Shown: positions 20,384 to 30,441 of the stretch, one piece after another
Layout of the letters: the number at the start of each line of letters is the position of its first letter
Numbering within the stretch: the stretch's first letter is position 1
Source: Jackrogersella multiformis
Lineage: Eukaryota; Ascomycota; Sordariomycetes; Xylariales; Hypoxylaceae
Length of the DNA stretch: 64,000 nucleotides
Direction: 5' to 3'
Assembly (NCBI GenBank): GCA_902806575.1
Contig: CADCXD010000001.1
Span: forward strand, 3,968,001-4,032,000
Notes under the pieces: model-generated
What the model saw: the letters and a program-made list of their open reading frames with translations, nothing else
Told to the model about the DNA's origin: nothing
Database searches by the model: none
Position numbers and translations under genes: made by a program

Positions 20384-22041
20384 ATGTCGGAGCCCGTCCC
20401 ACTTTGGCTGGATTGCGATCCGGGCCACGATGTGAGTTCGAATCTACCCACGAGCACTATTTTACCAACCAATGAATCATAAAGCACTTTAAATGGCCAA
20501 ATAATTGAAAATTAAAATATCACATAATCAATTCCGTTTACTCCGGATCCCGCTGCTGCTAGGCCGCAATCCTGGCGGATCCGGAGTCGTCCTGGTTTAG
20601 GCGAGCTTCGGCTCCGCGCTGCGCTCTCGCGGCCTGACTCGGCCTTCTCCACGGGGTTCGCTTCGGGATGCTATGCTCTGCCATATTATCATATCATATC
20701 CTACCTCATATCACATCACATTACCGAGCCACATCCCAAGCCTTTTAGCAAACAAACACAATGAAACACATCTCTAACCTACCTCCCCAACGCAGGACGT
20801 CTTCGCCATCCTACTAGCGGCCTACCACCCGGGCATCCGGCTGCTAGGCATCAGCACGGTGCACGGCAACGCGCCGCTGGACAAGACGACGCGCAACGCG
20901 CTGTCGGTGCTCGCGGCCATCGGCAAGCACGAGGACGTATCGGTTCACGCGGGGGCCGCGTGCGCCCTGCGGCGCCCCGCCGTCCACGCCACCGAGATCC
21001 ACGGCGAGTCCGGGCTCGACGGCACGGCGCTGCTGCCGGCGCCCCCGGCCGCCCAGCTCGCCGCCGCCACCTCCGCCTCAGCCCCGACCGCCGTCGAAGC
21101 CATGGCGTCGGCGCTGCGCGCGTGCGCGCCCGGGACCGCGTGGATCGCGGCCACGGGCGCGCTGACCAACGTCGCCGCGCTGTTCGCCGCGCACCCGGAC
21201 CTGGCGGCGCGCGTGCGCGGGCTGGCGGTCATGGGCGGCAGCGTGGGCGGCGGGTTCACGCCCGCGGTCATGGGCGTGGTGGACGGCACGCCGCGCGTGG
21301 GCAACTACACCCAGTGGGCCGAGTTCAACGTGCTGATCGACCCCGAGGCCGCCGCGGCGCTGTTCTCGAACCCCGTGCTCGCCGCCAAGACGACCCTCGT
21401 GCCGCTCGACCTCACGCACCTCGTGCTGGCGACCGCCGAGGTGCAGGACGTGCTGCTGTACGGGCCGGAGGGCGAGGGGGGGCCTAGGGAGGGCAGGGGG
21501 AAGTCCGATTTGAGGGTTATGCTCGTCGAGCTGCTGAATTTCTTCGCCGGGACTTATAAGTACGTTCTCATAACTTACCCCCTATTCATTAGTTTGCCTT
21601 CTCGATTACGGGTGTGATATACACGTGGATATGTTATATATATGTGTGTGTATGTATGTAAGTGCAATACTAAAACGGACGCCCCCGGCGCGCAGGGAGA
21701 AATTCGGCATCGTGGAGGGCCCGCCGCTGCACGACCCGCTGGCGGTGGCGGCGATCCTCACGGGCACGGAGCACGAGATCCCGTTCTACGACTACGACGC
21801 GAAGAGCGGCGCGGGGCCGGAGCGCCGGGAGCGGTTCGCGGTGGAGGTGGTGACGGAGGGCACGCTCGAGGACGCGCGGACCCGCGGCGCGCAGACGGGC
21901 CGCACCGTCGTGACGCTCCTGCCGCCCGGCAGCGAGGGCGTGCGCATCCCCCGCGGCTTGGACATCCCGCTCTTCTGGAAGGTCGTCGAGGAGTGCTGCG
22001 CCAGGGCCGACGAGGCTAATAAGAAGAGCCTGGCTAATTGA
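20384..22041 (+). CDS. Inosine-uridine preferring nucleoside hydrolase (IUNH family)
   Basis: Three exons, 20384-20431, 20796-21559 and 21696-22041, with phases 0 and 2, encode 385 aa. Intron 1 falls inside the N-terminal metal motif, which reads DCDPGHD then DVFAI across the junction, so splicing is needed to build the Ca2+-binding DxDxxxDD site. Other family blocks are STVHGNAPLDKTTRN, ATGALTNVAALFAAHPDL, MGGSVGGGF, EFNVLIDPEAAAALF and the C-terminal EGPPLHDPLAVAAI with the His-Asp pair. The enzyme cleaves ribonucleosides to base and ribose for purine and pyrimidine salvage, likely in the cytosol. Intron 1 is 364 nt, several times longer than usual here, and holds a GC-rich hairpin. Exons 2-3 are strongly GC-biased. 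Substrate preference cannot be read from the sequence. Confidence 0.92.
20540..20587. repeat. Inverted repeat (hairpin) inside nucleoside hydrolase intron 1
   Basis: ACTCCGGATCC at 20540-20550 is the exact reverse complement of GGATCCGGAGT at 20577-20587, with a 26-nt loop. It opens a GC-rich block to about 20670 inside an otherwise AT-rich intron. Confidence 0.75.
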
Positions 22042-22556
22042 TAGGTGTGGGGTTTGTTGGCTTAGAGGGTTCGTGGGGATTAGATAGACTCTGAGAGTGG
22101 GTATGAAAGTGCCAAAAGCCGCGCTGATAGAATGGAAGTGAGTACGTGATCATGATTGAATAGATAGACTTTTATTGCATTTTAATGTTGGGTGCGTTTT
22201 ATTTGAGAGTCTTCGTTTCTTGATGATGGTGTCTTGTTGGATGGACGAACGCGTCGGCATTAATATTATATGCGACGTTTTTCTGTTGATGACATATCAA
22301 CGCAATTATCCAAGCAGGTATCTTGCAATATCTATATTTTACATGAGATCGGATATATATCTAAAGCGTCTAATCGCCAGTAGATTGATAATATATCGAT
22401 GCATAGTTAGCTCTCGATCCCGCATAGCTCATGAAGCGAACTCTCAGTTTTGACATCACAAACCCAAATACACCCGGAACCAACACACAAAGTTAGGTAT
22501 CCAAACATTACCACATTACCACAAAACCCCAACACCGCGCAAACCTAGTTTACATA
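22042..22556. other. Convergent 3' flanks
   Basis: AT-rich spacer between the nucleoside hydrolase stop and the stop of the minus-strand gene ending at 22557. No gene seen. Confidence 0.55.
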
Positions 22557-25350
22557 TTATATGTCTCGCTTCTTCAACGGCCGTTCGCCAAAAAACTCAA
22601 CATTATCAGCTTGCTTACGCTTTAGCCCAGCAACCAGGGGCACCGTCCCCTCTTGGCCAGATTCCAGCCCTGGGCTTCGTACCAAGTTTTGAGAGTATGG
22701 CGCCCGGGCGGGAAGTCCTGGTAGAGCTTGTAAGGTACCCGGGAACCGGGGGTGGTAATAATGTGGCATCTGATCTGCCCGATAATTTGGCGGTCCATTG
22801 GAGTGGGTCGGAACGTGCGGAGCTTCTGCTATCGAGGGGAGGCCATCTACGACAGGATGCTGCATCAGATACGGGCGCGATGGTGGCACGACCCCGTAGG
22901 AATTGCTAGGCGATGGTGCAATTTGAGACATGATTGCCGTACGCTCTAGCGGATGGGGTGATGGAGCGGCTTGTATGCTCGTTGAGGACCTAACAGCAGT
23001 GTGGGTTAACTGTTGACCCTTGGGAAAAGACTGCTCGGATTTTAAGCGGTAGTAATCATCTCCTAACATCTGCCACAGTCGTTCCTCGTTGAATTTTGCC
23101 AGTTGGGCTCTGAAACTCGCCATCCGATTATCCCAGTCAGACTTGACAAGTTGGTATTTCATAGGCAGCCTGGTTATAAGCCACGTAGAAGATTGTCCTT
23201 GATCGACCCGCGTATAGGAGCAATGTAACTGCCGCTGAAGTTCCTGGAGCACTCCCTCGATGTGGGTCTTGCGCGCCTGCTCACGTTCCATGAAATCCCA
23301 TTTCTTCCTGCCGGTTTCGTTAAGATTGAAATTTGTAGACCTACAAAACCAGCAGCCGCAGCGTCCTAGGATCTCGTAGTGCTGCCCCCTCCATATTGGC
23401 TCCACCGGGATAGCGTATCGGTACCAGGAGGACATGATGATAGTTCGAATAAGGATCGAAAACGTTGGATCGTCAAGCGAGACTTGTCGGGCCAGGAGGA
23501 GATCTATAAGGTTACCAACAAAAGGGAGAAAAAGATCGAGGAATTCGGGTGGATCGATTCTTTCGCTTTGTTCCGTTAACTTTCTTGCTAGATCGCGTAA
23601 ATCGTCCACCATGTCCAGGTATAATAGGAGTGTGCATAAGTTGAGGAGCGTCTGGCTAGTGACCGGCGGGGGAGGTGATGGGATTGTGTTTCCGCAAGCT
23701 GCTCGTCTATGTTGCCACCGTTGAAAGCCCTGCTCGCTGACAAGATTAGCAACATCAAGGTGTACAACTAGAGACTTGATAGTAAATTTCAGCCAGTCAA
23801 ATGAGTCAGTAATCTGAAGCCTGTTCTGACGAGCGCTAATATATAGTTGCCAACAGAATCCCGCCATAAAAGCGACGTTCTCGAGTTTGCTATATATGAG
23901 AGGGCCTAGTCTACCTTGTGTCAGAATCCTAAGAAATATAAGTTGTACGAGGAAACCCACCTTGTCAAGATCCAGTTATAATCTCCACGGCCACAGGCCA
24001 TAAAGACGAGAGTTTCCCCATCCTGCTCGTATAATATACGAGAGTCACAGGATACCACCATTCTGTTGAAAACATTGAACACTAGGTCCCGTAGCTCCTC
24101 TGGAGCTTCGCGACTGGTAGCATTGAAGCTCGAGATGAACCGATACTGGTCGCCAAGGGTTTTGAGGGCGAAAACGGAACGTTCGAGACTATGAAAATTC
24201 TTAATATAAACTCAACCGACAAATATATGGCTACTCACGCTGGACTTAATAAGGTCAGTGGTAAACTTGACCCATTTAGCCTCGCTAGTATCCGCGAGAA
24301 AAAGCCAAGTGAAAAGCTGGATTCATTGGTACAGACGAGCTTGAACAAGCTGCTACTTTTATATAGAATCGCTACTTCGAGAACTATGGCGAGAATGTGT
24401 TCAGGAAGTTTCATTCTGCTATTCGTCTTCTCGCCTCCCTGGCGGAAGAAGCCTTCGAATAGATCAGTCAATGTCTCGAAAGACATGTCGCTCCTCCTAG
24501 GCTCGTCACATTTCGAAGAAAAATAATCGAGCAGCCCTATCGCTGTATCGCTGCTACGAGTTTGTAGGTTCTCTAATAAATAGGTAGACATTGTAGCCCG
24601 AGGGATCATAAGCAGGGCCTTGAAGGGGAGGACATCAGTCAATATATCACATGCTAGTTATCTTTTAGCGATACTAACTAGTGACCTATAATACCGGCAA
24701 AATCCATACATCTAGGCGAGTTAGCAAGAGAAGGCACAGAACTGGGAACGGTTAGGTCAAACCTCGGGGTGGGCGGGCTCATCATAGCCATCGGGAGGAC
24801 CGCCTTCGTCGTCAGGCTCACAGTCTTTGAAAATATCGCCTTGCAAGATGGAATTGGGCTTTATATCCAAACTACACGTGTGTGCGGTGTCCTTGCCTTG
24901 GAAGAGAACTTGTACAGTCCATTCTACAATATCAATACTATCGGATTTGTGTGATAGGGTATCTTCTTCATCTTCGCATTCATCAACTGCATCAAACGCA
25001 TGGGCGTGCCGATTATGAGCAGTTCCTATTTCTCGTTTTTCCACTTGAGCGATAAATAGATTAAAGTGGTACTGGGATTCAAGATGTTGCAGGCAGATGA
25101 ATCGAGTCATCCCAGCCATTGATAAGCTGGACATGGAGAGGTCTGTTTCCGACGAGTCCTGAAGTAAATAAAGCCATTCGCCCGTCTGACTTGGCGCTTT
25201 TCGGACGGTCGAAATCCATTTCTGGAGCGCGCGTTCAAGGTCTCGAGGCGTGTTGACGAACCCCCTGATTTGCGGTGGAAGCTGTTCGATGCCTCTGATC
25301 AGCTCTGACCCGAAACCGACAGTATGAACATTATTGTGAGAAGCCTCCAT
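22557..25350 (-). CDS. Fungal protein resembling the non-catalytic half of a 2OG-Fe(II) oxygenase-like family
   Basis: Best model: exons 24822-25350, 24239-24653, 23961-24188 and about 23932 down to 22557, roughly 840 aa. The first three join in phase through GTGAGC and GTGAGT donors. The last junction is unclear: the fitting acceptor (TTCTTAG) leaves an intron of only 32 nt, so a frameshift or another donor is possible. Segments such as EWLYLLQDSSETDLSMSSL, the acidic CEPDDEGGPPDGYDEP stretch and GRCGCWFCRSTNFNL look to me like the region following the oxygenase domain in large Pezizomycotina proteins, but no His-x-Asp oxygenase core precedes it. The C-terminal 170 residues are Pro/Ser-rich and end with a basic KRKQ...RPLKKRDI. 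This family assignment is from memory of the family's pattern and is weak. Confidence 0.5.
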
Positions 25351-27392
25351 GACGTCAGAGTTCCCAAATCACTGCACCACTTTCTCGATTTCCGCAAGTT
25401 TACAGAAGGGGGATACAACCTTGAAACCTTGGAATGTTTTGATGTTAACAATCGCAGATCACGTTGAAAACCCCGAATAACGCCTATTATGGAAAGTTAA
25501 GGTTTAGTACGAATACCTAGGAGGTAGATATGAGCAGTCTAAAATTGTCTGGCCTGCCGACGAGAAGCTCTCGTTAACGGCCAGGCAGCCATGTGAGTGA
25601 TAGGACAGAATGTGACCTATCACTTAGAAAAGGGGAAATAATAATATTTTAAATTAAGTACCTAAGTACCCCATTTATATAAATTCAATGCATACTGTGT
25701 AACACTAAGCCACAAAGTCCGCTTTATTTTGATAGTATTAGAAGTTTTAACCTTAGAAGTCAATATTATGTAATCAGCATAAAGTTAAAATCAACAGTGT
25801 CCGAGCGAACCTACCTAATGTACTAGGTACCTGGGTATTTATATTAACTCTATTCACGTAACTGTAAATAATAAAGGGGGAAGGTTTCGGTGCTATACCT
25901 AGTAATCGATTACAACTGTGCGGATAGCTCCTTAAGAGGTATGTAGCAATGCACGGTTTATTAAATAAAAACTATTATAACTTACATACTTAGGTAAATA
26001 TGTTTGAGTGTGACAAGGGCAATAGGACTTGGAACTGTAGTTCAATTTCGAGTAATAATTCTCTATGGTCTTAAGGTCCTTGCCTTCTCTTTCTTCTTGC
26101 GAAGGAAGGCGTAATGACCTATATGTATACAATCTGAATATCTCCTTAAGCGCCGTTGGCGCCCTCTTAGTCCTGTTGGTTCAGTCTTGCATATATTGAC
26201 CAAGTCTTCTGATTAACCTCATCCAATAGCTTTGTTTCATAAGTTCCAACACATCTCGTATTCACCAGCTTGCATATATTGATCATACTTTGTTTCGTGG
26301 AGCCTATCCGTATGACATTGAGATTGAAGTTTAACCCGAAGAAAAACAACAACATCTCGAGACTTTATCGCTGTAAGGGACCTTAGTTGCGTTAGAAATC
26401 ATACCGCGACGTTTTTCAAGTGGCTAGAGGCGCTCCGGGAGAAATACAATCCTTACAACAAGATCTCTCGAGCTTGGACAGCATCATAGGCTGTTAAGAA
26501 AGAGCATGAAAAATCCAAGCTCGTAAGCTTATAAAGCCGACTTTCGAGCAGGTCAAGTTCGCGGACTTAACAACATGGACAATAAAGACGAGCATTCTCC
26601 TTTCCCAGTTCTTCGCTCGAGTCTCGAAGATAAAGATGTGTTCTAAAGTACCCAGGTAATGGTTCGGGTAATGTACTGTATCAAAGGTAAGCCATCGCTA
26701 AGATAAAACGAATACAAGCTTTTAATAACGATGTCACTGCCAGCTATGGAGATTGCTTGTCTCGGGTTATTGTCTCTAAACTTAAGTGCGTACCTGTCTT
26801 ACTAATTTCTAATATCAAGAGGAAAATCAGTATTCTTGCTTAAATTCCTAATGAGCAAAATGTACTTCGACGTAAGTTTAATAAAAGGCAATATTTAACT
26901 TAATAGTTCTTATACCTAACTAATATCACGATAAGTTCCAAGGTTGTTAATTTTCCCCAAGCCAAAGAAGGCAACCATAATGGGCGTTATCTTGTTAATA
27001 TCAAACATGAAAATTTACAATTTATAATTTATAAAAACGAACCGCACGGGTATTATTATCGTCAAGCCGGGCACGCTTAAGCTCCCATATATAATTTAAC
27101 GAGTTTACTAGTGATAATTATTATGGTTTGTCGTTTACCCTTTTACTAATATTTACTTACACAGCTCACCTATAAAACCTAAACATCATATTATTTTTTT
27201 CCATTTATGGTGTGTCACTTGGTATTTATCTATCGAACTCCTTAATTCCGACCCATTTATAATCACAATAAGCTCGTCACTTTGATGGGGTGGTATAAAG
27301 CGATACCTTAATTATCGTATTAAATATAACCCATATTTATACACAGGTTTATGAGCTATCCCTCGTAGGGCTCCGCTATATCCATCTTATGC

Positions 27393-27412
27393 CCGAAAAC
27401 ACAACATATAAC
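27393..27412. promoter_or_regulatory. Shared promoter element, copy 1 (OYE gene)
   Basis: CCGAAAACACAACATATAAC lies 327 bp before the start codon at 27720. It matches 18 of 20 bases of the element at 30110-30129, which lies 332 bp before the next gene. An ATTGCGT block follows in both promoters (27445 and 30133). Confidence 0.5.
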
Positions 27413-27551
27413 TTATGTGTTCTTCATTCCATGGTTTCTTGTGTATTGCGTTACAGCGTTTGACCTATCTTTTGACCTTGATTGATTGGTTATCTTAGTT
27501 GGTTCATACCATAGTGGATCTCAGACTCGTATACCTAAAATGGCTCATACT

Positions 27552-27562
27552 CCGAAGCTCGG
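27552..27562. promoter_or_regulatory. CCG-N5-CGG, possible Zn2Cys6 factor site
   Basis: CCGAAGCTCGG is an inverted pair of CCG/CGG triplets 158 bp before the OYE start codon. Fungal binuclear zinc factors bind such triplets; whether this one is used is unknown. Confidence 0.25.
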
Positions 27563-27719
27563 GAGATATTTCCATTACACAGTCTTGGCATCATCATGTC
27601 TTTGGTAGAGGGAACTCGCTTTCTCAAGGCTCGAGCCTTCAAGATTATGTGCTATATAATAGGGCCGTAGAGTACGCGAGATTAACGCTTCTCACTCCTT
27701 TAATGTCAACATCGCAAGA

Positions 27720-29239
27720 ATGGCTTCCACTAATTCTCAATCCAAGCTTTTCCAGCCGTTAACTATCGCCAATGGCAAAATTACTCTGAAGCACCGCATT
27801 GTACTTGCCCCGCTGACTCGAAATCGCGGGACGCCGTATTCCAAATCTACGCCGGAGAAGCCGAATCGGATATGGGTTCCCAACGACCTCATGGTTGAGT
27901 ACTATACTCAACGAGCTACAGATGGAGGTCTCTTGATATCGGAGGCTCTCCCTCCTTCTCTTGAGGTGAATTAACATAATATCTAGTCTCACAATTACAA
28001 CTATCTCTAAAAAGCTATTTTCTAGGGAAATGGTATGCCGGGTGTACCTGGTATATTTATCGAAGAACAAACCGAGGGGTGGAAAAAAGTCGTCGATGCT
28101 GTTCACGCTAAAGGCGCTTATATCTATGCACAACTATGGCACTCTGGAAGAGCAAATATTCCTCAGCTAACAGGTTGGTCGCTATCTAATTCAGGGTTAA
28201 TTGCTGCGCTGGTATATATACCCTTATCTGACATTGAAAATTGCAGGTACCCCGATCCTGTGCCCCTCTACTACACCATGGGATGATCCAAATGACTACT
28301 ATTGTAAGCAACTTTTAGATTCACTATTAATTTCTCAACTCCTGAAGGTCAAATGTCGCAGTTTGAAGAGAAAATTGAATAAGCATGTCTTTTTGATCGG
28401 ATTTAACGTTTCCCCTGAGCCCCTGAACCATAATACCGAAACAGCATTTGCCAACCTCAAAAATTGTAGCGTACCCTCCACCTCATAGTACTACAAAAGT
28501 CAAACTGGTGGACTATCCGCCCTCTGAGATGACCGTCTCAAAAATTAAAAGCACAATTCAAGACTACTGCAACGCCGCAAGATTAGCCCTAAAAGCGGGT
28601 TTTGACGGAATTGAGCTTCACGGAGCCAACGGATATCTCCCGGAGCAGTTCCTCAGCTCCAACATCAACCGTCGGACAGACGAGTACGGCGGATCGCCAG
28701 AGAAACGATGCAAATTCGTCTTGGAGCTGATGGATGAGCTCGCCACGGTTGCCGGTGAGGAGAACCTTGCGATCCGCCTGTCGCCGTTTGGCTTGTTTAA
28801 CCAAGCCCGCGGGACGCAGCGTCTCGAAACGTGGGGGCACCTGTGCCAAGAACTCAAGAAAACCCACCCCAAGCTGTCATATGTCAGCTTCATCGAGCCG
28901 CGTTTCGAGCAGATATTCACGGAGGCGGAGAAGCAGAAGTTCCTTGATTCCTGGGGGCTTCCCGACGTTGACCTCTCCCCCTTCCGGAAAGCTTTCGGCG
29001 AGACCCCGTTCTTTTCCGGCGGAGGATGGAACGATAAAAACTCCTGGGGAATCTTGGAGAAGGGGGATTGTGATGCATTGCTATACGGCCGTTACTTTAT
29101 AAGCAATCCTGATCTAGTCGAGAGACTCCGCCGTGGCCTCCCGCTAGCACACTACGATCGTTCTCTCTTCTACGGGCCCCTTGAGAATAGTAGCCTGGGC
29201 TATACTGATTATCCTGTATACGAAGAAGTGCTAAACTGA
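27720..29239 (+). CDS. Old Yellow Enzyme family NADH:flavin oxidoreductase
   Basis: Four exons, 27720-27965, 28026-28173, 28247-28303 and 28470-29239, all in phase, encode 406 aa. The FMN-binding start shows LFQPLTIANGKITLKHRIVLAPLTRNR; the FMN/substrate region has AQLWHSGRA; the active-site motif HGANGYLPEQFL places His201, Asn204 and the proton-donor Tyr206; RRTDEYGGSPEKR and AIRLSPFG follow, and the FMN-phosphate end is FFSGGGW ... DALLYGRYFISNPDL. These enzymes reduce activated C=C bonds with NAD(P)H; secondary-metabolite and detoxification members exist. The gene has no inactivating change, though it lies in AT-rich DNA with weak GC bias. Intron 3 is 166 nt. The neighbour downstream on the same strand is a FAD oxidoreductase with a related promoter element. 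The natural substrate is not known. Confidence 0.93.
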
Positions 29240-30109
29240 TCGCTTTTAGTATTCCTTATAGTTAAGCGTAAAAGTATTATAACAAGTTACAAGGAGGGTG
29301 ATAATGGCAACTACAAAGAGATGATAAACCTTTGAGTATTTATAGATTTATGTAAACTACCTTACTTGTTATAATCTCCATCTTTTCCCATGAATTCAAA
29401 CAACTCATCTAAGGCCCTAAGCAAAACTCAAGTATAAAGGTCAACTATAATACAATGTTATTGTGTTGTAATATTAAACCTCCATTATTGTACACGAGTT
29501 TACTTCCTCGAATCCATTTGTTCAGTCAATACTCTCAGTTTTCGAAGATACACCCCCTCCTTCCAAACTCGCTGTCGGTTACATTAATACTTAACCTAGT
29601 ACTTAATCTAGTATAAGCTATGTGATCGAAGGTAATCACATATCATGAAAACCTCGATTATCGACCAGCCCCGTCGTTCAGTCTTCCAACCAAATGCTCA
29701 CCTAAGTGTGGGGTTTCATTGGGAAATCTTGTGATCACGATTTGTAATAAGCTAGGTTATAATGTAACTGAAGATCTTGGTTGGGCAGGTCCAATAGCAG
29801 AGTTTGACAAATTCAGCTTGTTTCCAGCTATTTATAAGTGATAATGATACACGTACCAGGATGACGATTATGAATTCGTTTACGTCCGGAGGACATGAAG
29901 ACTATACCAGGTTAATCTACCACATAGGCGCACATCTTTGGTGCGTAGGATGGCCAGAGTGCAACATGCCAAGAGTTTCGGTTTAGGACTGATGATTGAA
30001 GTTCAATAAGAAGTAACATGTGAAAGCCTTATAGGTAGTTTGGGTAAATGGTGGGTTTATTCTTAATCGGCCCCTTAGCATTACCCCATGATTGGGCTGT
30101 ATTATACGA

Positions 30110-30129
30110 CCGGAAACACAATATATAAC
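30110..30129. promoter_or_regulatory. Shared promoter element, copy 2 (FAD oxidoreductase gene)
   Basis: CCGGAAACACAATATATAAC, 332 bp before the start codon at 30442; 18/20 identical to the copy at 27393-27412 and in the same orientation and distance. Confidence 0.5.
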
Positions 30130-30310
30130 CTCATTGCGTCAGTAGATAAAGTCTACAGTAGTATTCTTATCGGATCCTTCACGTCAGCGAGACCAAAATA
30201 AATCAGGAAGTCATCCCAAGGCGGAATTCGCTTATCAATCTTATAGCTCGGCCGATAATAGTAATTTCTAAGCCCAGGCATGGGTGCGGCATCTACACTC
30301 GGTAACCATG

Positions 30311-30332
30311 TCTACACACCTCGGTGTGTAGA
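30311..30332. promoter_or_regulatory. Perfect inverted repeat in FAD oxidoreductase promoter
   Basis: TCTACACACC and GGTGTGTAGA are exact reverse complements separated by TC, about 110 bp before the start codon. It is a plausible dimeric operator or a short cruciform; I do not recognise the factor. Confidence 0.45.
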
Positions 30333-30441
30333 GTTAGATATATTATAGCGGTTTCCCCACGTTTCGTTATAATATGAGAGAAGGCCTCTCTATACATAAC
30401 TAGGTGGATAAGATATAAGGTTAATATATATTAACACTGTC

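Larger units (their letters stand above)
25351..27719. other. AT-rich gene-poor block, 2.4 kb, left of the redox gene pair
   Basis: No intact gene. Many stop codons in all frames. A direct repeat CTTGCATATATTGAY occurs at 26186-26200 and 26269-26283, each followed by CTTTGTTTC. A moderately GC-containing stretch at about 26400-26650 could be a decayed coding remnant but I cannot name it. The last 350 bp contain the promoter of the Old Yellow Enzyme gene. Confidence 0.5.
29240..30441. other. AT-rich spacer between the two redox genes
   Basis: 1.2 kb with no supported gene. It holds the second copy of the shared promoter element (30110-30129) and a perfect 22-bp interrupted palindrome (30311-30332), both upstream of the FAD oxidoreductase. 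Confidence 0.55.

Noticed and set aside
20945..21487. Arg/Ala-rich open frames over nucleoside hydrolase exon 2
   Set aside because: Out-of-frame shadows caused by high GC; the real frame carries IUNH motifs.
26167..26355. 62-aa minus-strand frame in the AT-rich block
   Set aside because: Overlaps direct repeats, no continuation in neighbouring frames; at most a decayed remnant.
25351..27719. Candidate RIP-mutated transposon
   Set aside because: AT-rich, but I could not recognise a transposase frame, terminal repeats or target duplications by eye.
28304..28469. Open frame through OYE intron 3
   Set aside because: The conserved protein continues only when this stretch is removed in phase.
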